This document shows, piece by piece, positions 39,901-48,585 of a stretch of DNA of 64,000 bases (positions are counted from its first letter, which is position 1; the number at the start of each line of letters is the position of its first letter). The stretch covers positions 579,121-643,120 of the forward strand of contig QANU01075037.1 of NCBI GenBank assembly GCA_003254905.1, given 5' to 3'. Source of the stretch: Nissolia schottii (lineage: Eukaryota > Streptophyta > Magnoliopsida > Fabales > Fabaceae). The notes below the pieces were generated by a model. That model had not been told where the DNA came from, did not search any database, and was given only the letters and a program-made list of their open reading frames with translations. The position numbers were made by a program, and so were the translations under genes.

Positions 39901-42900
39901 AGAGGCACTAGTGACAGACAAACAAAGGCGAAGGCCACACAGAGGCAGAGGCTGAGCCTGCACGTGGGTCGGAGCTTGCACGTGGAGAGATGGACAGCCA
40001 TGGGTGTAGTGGCAGCCATAGGTTCTGCTCAGACCAGGGGTAGAATTAGAAGTCCAAAAAAAATGGTGTCAGAATAGTGGCCAGGTGAGCATAACAAAGA
40101 CAGACCTGGAGCATAACAAAGACAGAGCTGAGGAGAGCACATGGAGGTGAGCAAGGTGGCACAAGCGGTGGCGGACATGGTGTCGCGCGGCTGGAAGTGG
40201 CGGCATGTGACTTTGCTTCAGAGACGAGAAAGCACACATGAGAGCACGTGGAAATTCTGAAGAGGATGCGACAACCGCAGGTGGCAGCAGCAGAGCAGGG
40301 CAAACCTGGTAGTGGGGTCCCTGGATGGAAAAGATGAAAAGATAGCCTGCAGCTGACAGTGGCTGATGGAAGGCATGGCCGGGATAGGTCTTTCTCAGCG
40401 GGCTCTGATACCATGTTCATATGGAGAAGAGGAAAAATACAAAAGGCAATGAAATAATAAGCGAAAAGGAAAATTATATTATGCAATTGTTGTGTGCATA
40501 GTTGTTAAACTCTCGAGTTAACTTGTAAGTTCTTATGAGTTTACAATTCTACAACACAAAACGGGTTAACACTCGTGTAAACTCTCTTTTGGTAAACTTC
40601 TGCGAGTTTAAGTAAACTCTTGATATTACTAGCGAGTTTATGAGCGAGTTTACGAGTTAAAATCTACCTACAAGTTTGCCTCAAAATGTACAAATTTGGC
40701 AACGTTTTTAGATACTTAGCTGATTTTGTTTATGTTAGACAATATCTATTGAGTTTATTAAGATAATTTTATATATTTATCATAATTGAGTTATGTTTTA
40801 TCGACTTATAAAGTAATATGCATACATAATAAAGTCTGTTAAGGTATATTTTATGATATTTCTTTCATTTATTTTTATTTGAAAGTAAACAATGTCAATT
40901 ATAAATATAACACTTAATCATGTTTGGTTCCTAATTATATTGCTTATAACATATATTTTTTACGTTTGTAAACTCTTATGAGTTTATGATTCGATTTTAC
41001 TGAGGCTTCACGAGTTTACTTAAACTCTTGAGTTTGACAACCTTGGTTATGTGTCTCATTACAAAGACATGAGTCTATTTATAGGTTAGGAAGAGAATCA
41101 CTACATAATGAAAGGAAATCAACGTAGAATAGACTAAATTAATTAAGAAGAATCTAAGATATAAAATATATTTATTTTATTCTTAACTGTCACAAGAAAA
41201 ATTGTCTATTCAAATTGATTGAATTTGAATGATTCAGTTTGGCATGACCATATGATTGGGTTGAGAAGTGTGATTTGGAACCATTAGGATCTAATTGAAA
41301 GTGATTTTTGCCTGTAAATACTGTGTTAGGGTTTAGCATTCACCTGAGAAAGTGAAGGAAAGTGATACAAAGGTTGAGAGAAATGGGGAACAGTGAAGTG
41401 CAGCAACTGAGTTTCTCTTTCTGATCACTATAGTTTATAGAACTCTATATATATTGTCAATCAATTAAACTTGTTGTATACAGTTTAACTAACTTATCTA
41501 ACAATCTAATAACTCATTCGGTTAAGCTTAATCACCGGAACTGAGCTACAGCTCACTCTTTCACTTTAACACATTAGCTTCATTTGCTTTACCATGTAAG
41601 TTTGCATATTGCTCTTGCCATTTCCTGATATTCAACCTCTGAATCCATCAAGCAATGTCATTTTGTTTTACTATTGCATGAAATTAAGTTACCCAGACTC
41701 CAGAAAAAACACAATACTGTCAGGTTGAGTGCTATGCATGTATGTATAAATCGAAAATATTAGGCAGCATGGGAGAGAAAGTGATACGACCTCAGGAGGG
41801 AAAAATGGACAATTCAACACTTGAGGTCAAGATGGGAATTTTAGCATGTTTGTGGGACCTATCACAAAGGCAACTTATTATTGACGAGTTTGGATTAATA
41901 ACTTATTTGGGCCAGGTTGGGTCAAACTTGAGTTATTTAGTCTATTACTTCATTTTTTTAAGACATTCCAAGATAAATACCTCATAAACTAGTGCAGCCA
42001 CGGCTTTGATGAATAGAAATTTTAGAATTTGTTTTCTCTTTAGAAAAGTGTGTGCAAGGGGGTGATCTCTTTGCTTGTTGTATCATGAAATTGAGTAATC
42101 TCATTCTGAGGTATTTTTCTTTTGTGAGATTTCTTCAATTTCTGATTCCTTAATCCCAATTATCTACGTTTCTAAGAATGAGTTCCTAAGGGGTGTAGTA
42201 GGGGGAGTGTTTATCTTGTTGCTTGTTCTGTGTCAAAGTGTGTGTTAGAGTTTCAAGATCTTCATATCCTTGGGGTTGGCATAACTCTGTTATTGTATAA
42301 AGCTCATGGCTTTTTTGCAGGTTATGTACTATTTGGGCTGTTTTAGGAGGATCTTTTAACTCCCACCTTTGGTTCTCCTTGTAGTTTTGCACGATATTAT
42401 TGTAGTTCACTTTTCTATATTAACTTTACTTTCAGACATGTTAAATATAAATTTTTTAAAATTTACAACATTTAATATCAAAATTTGTATTTTTTTATAG
42501 CATGGCTTCTGTTTGTGGAGGTTGCTTAGCATTGCAAGATGCTGGGGTTCCTATTAAGTGCTCTATTGCTGGTATCGCCATGGGTATGGTACTGGACACT
42601 AAGGAATTTGGTGGTGATGGAACTCCACTTATTCTGTCTGACATAACTGGATCTGAAGATGCATCCGGAGATATGGATTTCAAGGTTTCAATTTACTTTC
42701 TTCTGTATTTTCTTTTCTACTACATCTATATTTCTCTCCTTCTCAATAAAATTTATTTTTCTAAAGATGAAATTTAATCAACATCAACATGATGTTTATA
42801 TTGTAATCTGAAAATGATGTCTTGACAACAATATAATGCAGGTTGCTGGAAATGAAGATGGCGTAACAGCATTTCAGATGGACATTAAGGTGAAATAGTA

Positions 42901-45900
42901 CGGAAATTTTAATTCTAACATCTTGATATGGTTATATCATTTTTTTCCCTCATTTGTTTGGATTTTGAAGAACTTATTTTCTTTGAATTGGGAGCAGATA
43001 TTATTTAATTTACATCTAATTATTTTTTAATATTTGTATTCCCTTCCAAATAAGTAAATAAATACTTAATAATTGATATCTATATTTTATATGATACTGT
43101 TCACTGATAGCTATTAATCCATCAATGTACAGGTGGGAGGAATTACTTTGCCCATCATGAGAGAGGCGCTCCTACAAGCAAGAGAGGGCAGAAAGCATAT
43201 TCTTGGTAAAGTTAAAACCTAAAAAAAACTTAGCTTTATGAGGGTGTAACTTTCTCTGTAAAAGTTTGTTAAAAAGTTTGGCGTATTTAGTTTGTTCATT
43301 TTCACTACTGCAGTGTTTTATTGAACATGAAGTTATTTTTGTGCAGTGCTTTACCAGTTTTTTTTTTTTTTTTTGGAGCTAGAGGTAAAATAAAAATATA
43401 GGGAAGCGATTGAGTTTGAAATGATGTATGCATAATCCAAGTGCAGCTTCTACTAAACTGATGTTGAGTGGTGTCAAAATCAGAGAAACATAAAACATTC
43501 AGAGGAAAAGCTTTATGTTGTATGTTACTCTGCGATACTTATTTGTATTAATCCCATGTACTTCGGTCGAGGATTTCAGCTTAAAGGGTGCCTTGGACAT
43601 TCAAATGCATTTAGCAAGATGAAATTTGTGCATGTGTGGAGAACGATTTATGAACTGGAATTAATTTAGTTCCACCTTCGTTATTTCTTGTCTAGCCATT
43701 TGCTAATATTATAAATAGGAGCTTTCAGTATCCAATGGCGTGGAAAAAGGCTTGGTTGTTGTTATTCTTAGCTACTTCTGTAAAATATAAAAATATTTTT
43801 TGTATTTTTGAAGTCTTACATTAATTATCTTTTTTTCCTTCCCCCTTTGGTTGGTTACCTAATCTAGGAGAAATGATGAATTGCTCACCCCCTCCAGCTA
43901 AAAGGCTTTCCAAGCATGCACCTTTGATTCACATTATGAAGGTCTGCTTTCCTTTTTATACCCACGTTGGCTATCTATCAGTGTCTCATTTTATGATGTC
44001 ATTCTAAAATAATGATCTGCAGCATTTATTTCCTTTTCTCAAATCCTATATTTTTTTATAGGTCAAACCTGACAGGATAAATCTTATAATTGGTTCTGGT
44101 GGGAAAAAAGTGAAGAGCATTATTGAGGAATCTGGAATTGAGGCTATTGATACAGAAGATGATGGGACTGTATGACAATCACAAATATACACACTTTTGT
44201 GCTATTATTTAGTTACTTTTCTATTTCTATACAATGAACAACACTGTGTGTTTCTTTGGCTTTTTTGTAGGTGAAAATAACTGCAAAAGATTTGTCTAGT
44301 CTAGAGAGGTCTAAAGCTATTATTAGTAATTTGACAATGGTTCCAAGTATTGGTGATATATATAGGTAATTAGGCACTCCTTTGTTTTTCTGCTTATGTT
44401 GGTCTGCTGCTTGTATTGAGTCAATGAAGATTTTCTATGATAAAAGCTTAATGAATTCTCTATCATGAAAAAATCTTAAGAAAGGAAAAAAATATGTGAA
44501 AATCAGAAAGTAATATATATTCAAATATCTGCAAGTGACTCATAAGGTTGAACTTTTGTAAATTACTTATTTTATGCTTGGATTGGCCCTTTTAAGTATC
44601 CAAGAATATACTTTTATTGTTTTTGAGTAGGGGAGGGGGTTTTTCTCTCTTTTCCTTTTTTTCTTTTAATGAAGCTATGATATTATTGCAATGGCAAAAC
44701 TATTTTGATCAGAAGTATAATTGTTAAATATAAAAACCAGTCATGTGCCTCTACCCGACAACTCAAGTGTTTGGGAGTGATAGTTCTTGACATGATATGG
44801 TATCAGAGCCTCTATTACCAAGTGGTATAGAGTTCGATCCTCACTGCCATCATTCTTCTAAATAAAATATAATTTGAATTTCAGCACAAGGTAGGTGGAC
44901 CTGTGCATTGTCCACGCTTCAAGTCCAAAAGGGCTCTTGCGTGAGCGGATGTGTTAGATATAAAAACCATTCATGCGCCTCTACTTAACAGCTTAAGTTT
45001 TGGAGAGAGAGGGTACTTTACACTAAGAATTTATAATTTCATCTTCAATGTTTCAGGAACTGCGCAATCAAGTCAATAGCTCCATATGGTGCTTTTGTAG
45101 AGATAGCACCTGGACGAGAGGTACATACTTTAACCTTGTTGCCGAAAGCATAACTATTAGATAATTATAGACAGATGCTGTTAGATTGCTTCAGAACAGA
45201 AGGTTCGGGTTTCCTAATGAACTATATATTTGTATGATTTATTTTACTTGATTTCTTATAAATTTGTTGGATCTGATGCTCTGTATTTTAATGTCTATAG
45301 TTTACTCAGATGATCAGAAAAATGTATTTAACTATTTATTGCCTTTCAATATTTTCATTTCCCTTGAGAATCTTCTAAAAATTTCTGAAAGGAAAAGGTA
45401 ATGCTTCTATAGAATGGTGGAAATTCCAATCTTTATAACTACAGTTTGGACATTTCTTCTCATTTTATGTAGGGACTTTGCCATATCAGTGAACTTAGTT
45501 CCGGTTGGCTACCCAAGCCTGAAGATGTAAGCGTTTTCTTTTAAATCCTTTTTCTATTTTTATTTTCTTTCTATTATATGCTGAAATAATGACGGTACAG
45601 TATTTGACTTATTTTTCTCCAGGCTTTCAAAGTGGGAGATCGTATTGATGTAAAGCTTATAGAGGTATGCCATTTTACATTTTGTTAGCTCTGATATTGA
45701 AAGCTATCAATGGTTCAATACTCAGATTTGTAGTAGCTTGTGCCTTTTTGTCTTGATGGCAATCCAACATTGTGTACTCCCATTTTTGTTCTTTGCCCTG
45801 TTTGCAGGGTCATTTATTGAGTTTATGTTTGCACTTTAGGGTATTTGTAGTCAAGCAGACAATTATATAACAACACTAAATGATTTGCCACGCATGTGTT

Positions 45901-48585
45901 TTCATAGCTTAGTGTTACGGAATATAAAGTAAGGGTATTACTATCATTATCCAGTTTTAATTGTTGTATAATTAGATAATTAGTGTTGTGTTATATTAGG
46001 CTGTGTTTGGTTCGTGAGACAGGACTAAAATACAGAGACATGGGGATAGAGACATAAAATATAGGACTAAAAGTCGGTCTTGTATTCTGTTTGGTGATGA
46101 TATACAAGACACGATTTATTGTATTTGTATCATATTTGGTTTTGTTGTGACAAGACATAAAAACATAACAAATGACTTAAAATATTATTTGGGTCTCCTT
46201 CTCACTCATTCATAATTTCATTAAAATTCTGTCTCTGGTCTGGTTCCCGTATCCCAGCAAAATGGAGGTATAGAAAATACACTAATTTTCTATCCTAGGA
46301 CCCAAGTTTTTGTACCTGTCTCCATAATCAAACAAGATTTTTTTGTCTTCGTGTCTCTCTGTATTTATGTCCTATATCAACAACCCAATGCAACCTTAAG
46401 AGTGTCATTTGAGAGTCACGAGTAAGGAGCCATCATGGTATTTGTTTTTCTAACTCCCTAAACCTTTTTAAACTAACATACAACCGGTGGTATCAATGCC
46501 CATGATTGTTTAATCAAATTTTAGGCTAATATTAGCTAACAAAGTAATTTTACAATAACTATAACCATTTATTAATTGAATTTTTCATTTCCATTTTGGG
46601 TTAAGGACTTGTACTAAATGCTGAAAATATATTCAAGAATGGTACTTCTACATTGTATGTTAGAAATCAAGAAAATGGTTCTGTTTGGAGAAGGTTTAAA
46701 AAGTACTTTCCGCAGGAATAGAAGCAAAAACAGAAGTAGAAAATTGTTGTGTTTGGATGTAATCATCGAAGTACCTTTTATCAAAATTAGTTGTTAAACT
46801 GTTTTTATATAAAATATTTTCTTCTTATAGAATTACAATTAAGAACATGAAAGTCGCTACTCAAGATATATATTTGTATGATAAAATACTTTTTGTACAT
46901 AATCTTTTCAAAAGATAATATATTTCAAATTATTTATTTTTAATTCAAAGTAACTAACTTCAATATAATATATTTCAAATTATTTATTTTTTATTCAAAG
47001 TAACTAAATTCAAAGTAAAAATTAAGTTAAAGCTAACTGACTAGGGCCTGATGAGGTCTGGTCAAGGATTTTGATTCTCGTTTACCGTCACTTTCCCTCC
47101 TCTCCTGCTCGTCTCATTGAAGGCTCCGACATATAAAAAAAAAGAGGTACTAATTTAAAGCTAATAAAAATGTCACTATTAAATTCAAAAAGGTACTTGT
47201 AAAGTAATTTTTTTTAATGATTTTAATGAAATTAGTCATTGTTATATATTTTGATTTTTCTAGGAGTATCCATAAAAAATGTTTGTATTTATTAATTTTA
47301 ATTGAGAGGGCATAATTGAAGATAGGAAAAGATTATATATAAAAAAAAAAGACTACGAAAGAAAGAGAAGGAAAAAAAATCAGTTCTAAGGATAGATTGG
47401 TAAAGATGATGGATTTGAGGAATGACATTATCTCTTCTACTACTAATTCTTGCAGAAGCAACTCCCTATATACTTATCAGAAAAGCAGAAAACGAATTAT
47501 TTTCTCCTGCTGTTTTTTTTTTTAAGAGACACAAACATTCTCTGGTATCTAGTAATCTCTCTATTAGTGCTGTTATGAAGTGAGGGTTATTTTTTTTGAG
47601 ACATGAAAGTAGAAAATCTTTACTGTCAAACTAGACATAAATGGTAAAGATTATGAGGTATGCATAAGTCACATGATCATCTATAAAATCACATGATTTT
47701 ATGTTTTAATGTGACCATTCATGTAAAATTTATTGATTAAGATTTATTTTTCTCACTCTTATAGTTAACCACTCATCTCACTTGATATATCTCTATTACA
47801 TCTTAGAATATCTGAGTAATTTAAATTTGGGATTAGTTTTTATATTCTCTTTCGTTTTGTTATTTTTTCCCTTATTCAGTTAAAATTACTATTACAAAAT
47901 TGGGATTATTGCTTTGTCTTTTGTAACATAGTACATTACATCAAATCAATGCCAGTTTCATGTTATTCCGTCTCTGTTTCTCTCGGTTCCTTATGCCTTG
48001 CCTAAAACCCATTATCATAATTTCTGCCACAATGACGATATAACCCATTTGCATATAGAACAACCATACTTTGAATGGAAGGCATATTTTGGTTTTGCTG
48101 ACGAGAACTATTTCTTTTTGGGGGGTTCTCTTTTGTGAAGTGTTAGTCCAGATAGTAATGTCATTTTATACAAGGCTGATATGTTTCATCTTGAATTTTA
48201 TTGTTTACACACTAATGGTTTTAAGCATGCACTGCAGATAAATGGTAAGGGACAGCTGCGCCTTAGTCACCGAGCGCTGCTTCCTGATATGGATCCAGAC
48301 AATTCAAATGATAATCAGCCTACTGGCGAACTCACTGAAGATACTGCGGCTTCACAAAAATCAACTGATAAGGATAAGAATAGCACTCGCAAAGTCACAG
48401 TCTCATCTAAAAGGAGTTCAGAGGACGATCCTGTACTTCCATCAAAAAAGTTTATCAGGAGATTGGTTAGCCATTCCCAGGATACGTCTTCCTCTAACAA
48501 AGACAAGTTAAAGAAGAGTAGCAATAAAGCAGTTGGTAGTGCCTCTGGCAAAGATGAAAGTAGTTTGGTTAGTGGAGAGGCATAA
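15609..48585 (+). CDS. PNP1: Chloroplast polyribonucleotide nucleotidyltransferase (PNPase)
   Basis: This phosphorolytic 3'-to-5' exonuclease and RNA-tailing enzyme matures and degrades chloroplast RNA. The 23 resolved exons are 15609-15893, 17696-17802, 17909-17951, 19819-19902, 21242-21306, 21617-21773, 27570-27626, 28402-28515, 30437-30703, 31969-32040, 33742-33855, 34812-34904, 36429-36607, 42501-42684, 42842-42889, 43133-43205, 43868-43941, 44062-44169, 44271-44365, 45057-45120, 45473-45526, 45623-45664 and 48238-48585. They encode 908 residues, all GT-AG and in phase. Exon 1 carries a Ser/Arg/Ala-rich transit peptide and then [11 protein letters not shown]. Next come the first RNase PH core ([12 protein letters not shown]), the helical domain, an acidic linker (EEEDEDEE), the second RNase PH core ([19 protein letters not shown]; catalytic-site acidic motif [10 protein letters not shown]), a KH domain ([12 protein letters not shown]) and an S1 domain ([10 protein letters not shown]). 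One exon (about 20-25 residues, expected around VETGHIGRQASG) is missing in the N gap. With it the length would fit the roughly 920-residue family. Start: first in-frame ATG. Confidence 0.96.
16430..17122. other. Assembly gap of 693 N, hiding a PNPase exon
   Basis: PNPase exon 1 ends at VGDRH and the next visible coding exon starts at MVYTS. Plant PNPases have a conserved Gly-rich segment in between. It is not present in 15894-16429 or 17123-17695 in any frame. The gap therefore most likely contains a phase-0 exon of about 60-75 bases. Any open frame running through the Ns is an artefact. Confidence 0.85.
20560..20830 (+). mobile_element. RTE-like LINE 3' remnant in PNPase intron
   Basis: The sequence ends with a stretch translating to a FIHIADPA-like string followed by a TGTTGTTGG tail. 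This resembles the 3' end of plant RTE-clade LINEs (HVADPT, then TTG repeats). Upstream frames contain stops. Only the last few hundred bases of an element remain. Confidence 0.5.
21962..21991. repeat. (TA)n microsatellite
   Basis: A pure run of TA dinucleotides about 30 bases long in the PNPase intron between exons 21617-21773 and 27570-27626. Confidence 0.95.
22515..22789 (-). mobile_element. TRIM element, copy A (minus orientation)
   Basis: Two short terminal repeats of about 55 bases (22515-22568 and about 22736-22789) lie in direct orientation. Read on the minus strand they start TGTTAGATATAAAACCATTT or TGTTAACATAAAATCATTC. A primer-binding-like site (minus TTTGTATCAGAGCC, at 22708-22721) sits just inside the minus-strand 5' repeat. 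The internal part is about 170 bases and has no coding capacity. These are the hallmarks of a terminal-repeat retrotransposon in miniature. It is related to the copies at 34464 and 44722. Confidence 0.75.
23250..24420 (+). pseudogene. Decayed coding remnant split by a LINE insertion
   Basis: If the LINE at 23515-24000 and one target copy are ignored, the flanks join in one open frame. It runs through an acidic, Ser-rich stretch (near [20 protein letters not shown]) and on to [14 protein letters not shown] before a stop near 24150. Earlier parts carry stops. The family is not recognised; an old LINE or other retroelement ORF is the likeliest source. It lies in the sense strand of the PNPase intron. 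Confidence 0.4.
23515..24000 (+). mobile_element. 5'-truncated L1-type LINE with 16-bp target duplication
   Basis: The sequence TTATTCTTCTTTTGGA occurs at 23499-23514 and again at 24001-24016, exactly flanking the insert. The insert encodes the C-terminal zinc-binding part of a plant non-LTR reverse transcriptase ([18 protein letters not shown], then later a [16 protein letters not shown]-like ending). It finishes in a T/A-rich 3' tail ending GTAAAAGAAG. Severe 5' truncation is usual for LINEs. Confidence 0.85.
24770..26730 (-). pseudogene. Decayed Ty1/copia gag-protease fragment
   Basis: On the minus strand, broken frames give a copia-type Gag ([18 protein letters not shown] near 26160) and a Gag C-terminal domain ([20 protein letters not shown] near 25800-25730). 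A zinc-knuckle start (CTHCGR, then a stop, near 25480) and a protease segment ([18 protein letters not shown] near 25230) follow. Stops and frameshifts break it at several points. No integrase, reverse transcriptase or RNase H follows, and it ends at a CT/CA simple repeat near 24735-24765. It lies antisense in a PNPase intron. Confidence 0.8.
26730..26840 (-). repeat. Possible remnant of copia LTR
   Basis: The AT-rich stretch directly upstream (minus sense) of the gag fragment contains a TATATAAATC-like TATA signal and a terminal-repeat style composition. No second copy is present, so the assignment rests on position only. Confidence 0.35.
26841..26997. repeat. Long hairpin: 49-bp arms, 59-bp loop
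   Basis: The arm at 26841-26889 starts GGATCCTCTCAATTGGAAAT. It matches the reverse complement of 26949-26997 with about four mismatches. The loop is 26890-26948. There is no coding capacity. It adjoins the end of the copia fragment, so it could be a MITE, a rearranged LTR end, or a foldback RNA source. Confidence 0.85.
28847..29180 (-). repeat. Solo or truncated LTR (minus orientation)
   Basis: On the minus strand a purine-rich tract (CTTGAAGGGA, 29181-29190) precedes TGTGTAAGGG, as in the 3' end of a copia-like element. The repeat then runs leftwards through a poly-A stretch and a TATA-like site (TTATAAATAGGG near 28960) to a CA-type end near 28847. No partner LTR is visible. Confidence 0.5.
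29270..29577 (+). mobile_element. Second TRIM-type family, plus-strand copy
   Basis: Two similar segments, about 29278-29357 and 29480-29577, share TAAGAGCAAGA and GAGTTAGGCCAATTCAATTC. The first ends at a primer-binding-like site (ATGGCATCAGAGCC, near 29358). The second begins near TCCCACATTGCTTAGAGAT. The roughly 100-base internal part is non-coding. This fits a small, partly truncated terminal-repeat element. Confidence 0.55.
29578..29893 (-). mobile_element. Second TRIM-type family, inverted copy
   Basis: Directly abutting the plus copy is the same terminal-repeat sequence in reverse (29578-29660, AACTCTATATAAAGGCTATC). It is followed by an internal part, a reversed primer-site-like AACTCTGATACCATC (29759-29773) and a second reversed repeat (about 29774-29893). 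The two elements form a tail-to-tail inverted pair inside the PNPase intron. Confidence 0.55.
32700..32950 (+). mobile_element. RTE-like LINE 3' remnant, second copy
   Basis: This resembles the fragment at 20560-20830: an ATTTGGTCCATGTAGCCAAC-like stretch, then CGTGGGGTTG and a TCGTTGTTGTTGGG tail. Only the 3' end survives, and it carries stops. It lies in the PNPase intron between exons 31969-32040 and 33742-33855. Confidence 0.5.
34464..34702 (+). mobile_element. TRIM element, copy B (5' repeat truncated)
   Basis: A 5' repeat fragment (34464-34489, ending TTCATGACA) is followed by a degenerate primer site (TGGCATTAGAGG). An internal part shares CCACGCTTCAAG with copy C. A 3' repeat starts TGTTAAGATAAAAAATCATT at 34639. 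It is about as diverged from copy C as from copy A. Confidence 0.65.
35050..35400. repeat. Region with 26-bp direct repeat, possible LTR debris
   Basis: AGATGAAAGGAGAGGAAGAA continuing to AATAAG occurs near 35054 and again near 35150. The latter is followed by a further GAGGAAGAAAATAAG. The composition resembles terminal-repeat retrotransposon debris. No coding sequence is present. Confidence 0.4.
37290..39398. other. Repeat-rich intron segment with possible copia Gag remnant
   Basis: This part of the 5.9-kb PNPase intron contains short minus-strand frames. One (about 38776-38970) has a Gly/Arg-rich stretch followed by TCQLC, reminiscent of a copia Gag before its zinc knuckle. At 38629-38682 a 27-base unit (ATAGTAGCCTTATGAGATGT...) is repeated in tandem. 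Evidence for any specific element is weak. Confidence 0.35.
39399..41188 (-). mobile_element. Non-autonomous LTR retrotransposon with GTCAC target duplication
   Basis: In minus orientation the 5' LTR is 40414-41188 (interrupted by a nested insertion) and the 3' LTR is 39399-39620 (222 bp). The primer-binding site TGGTATCAGAGC (plus 40402-40413) touches the 5' LTR, and the purine tract TGAAGGGGAG (39621-39630) touches the 3' LTR. GTCAC flanks the whole element at 39394-39398 and 41189-41193. The internal part (about 770 bp, GC-rich) has no recognisable gag or pol, so mobilisation would have needed proteins supplied from elsewhere. It sits antisense in a PNPase intron. Confidence 0.88.
40497..41045. 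mobile_element. hAT-like element nested in the 5' LTR
   Basis: This insertion of about 549 bp splits the right-hand LTR. The ends are CATAGTTGTTAAACTC and, in reverse, CAAGGTTGTCAAACTC. The flanks GTTGTGTG (40489-40496) and GTTATGTG (41046-41053) match at 7 of 8 bases, fitting an 8-bp hAT target duplication. The inside is AT-rich with many CGAGTTTA/TAAACTCG motifs and no coding region. A related fragment lies near 62640-62837. Confidence 0.7.
42190..42420 (+). mobile_element. L1-type LINE 3' remnant
   Basis: One frame reads [12 protein letters not shown], similar to the [12 protein letters not shown] ending of the LINE at 23515-24000, followed by a T-rich tail. It lies just before PNPase exon 42501-42684. 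No longer reverse-transcriptase sequence is preserved. Confidence 0.4.
44722..45015 (+). mobile_element. TRIM element, copy C (best preserved plus copy)
   Basis: The 5' repeat (44722-44792) starts TGTTAAATATAAAAACCAG. The primer site TGGTATCAGAGCC is at 44798-44810. The internal part, about 140-150 bases, includes GAGTTCGATCCTC. The 3' repeat starts TGTTAGATATAAAAACCATT at 44952. The right end is diverged and set approximately. There is no coding capacity. Confidence 0.78.
45999..46395. mobile_element. Tourist-like MITE (397 bp)
   Basis: TTA flanks both ends (45996-45998 and 46396-46398). The ends are imperfect inverted repeats, GGCTGTGTTTGGTTCGTGAG at the left and GGTTGCATTGGGTTGTTGAT in reverse at the right. 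Both are followed by a shared ATACAGAGA block. It is a longer relative of the element at 12226-12409 and lies in the last PNPase intron. Confidence 0.78.

Noticed and set aside
44790-44840. Possible tRNA gene or SINE (GGTATCAGAGCC...GTTCGATCC)
   Set aside because: No cloverleaf can be drawn, and the motif lies directly inside a terminal repeat, where a primer-binding site is expected.
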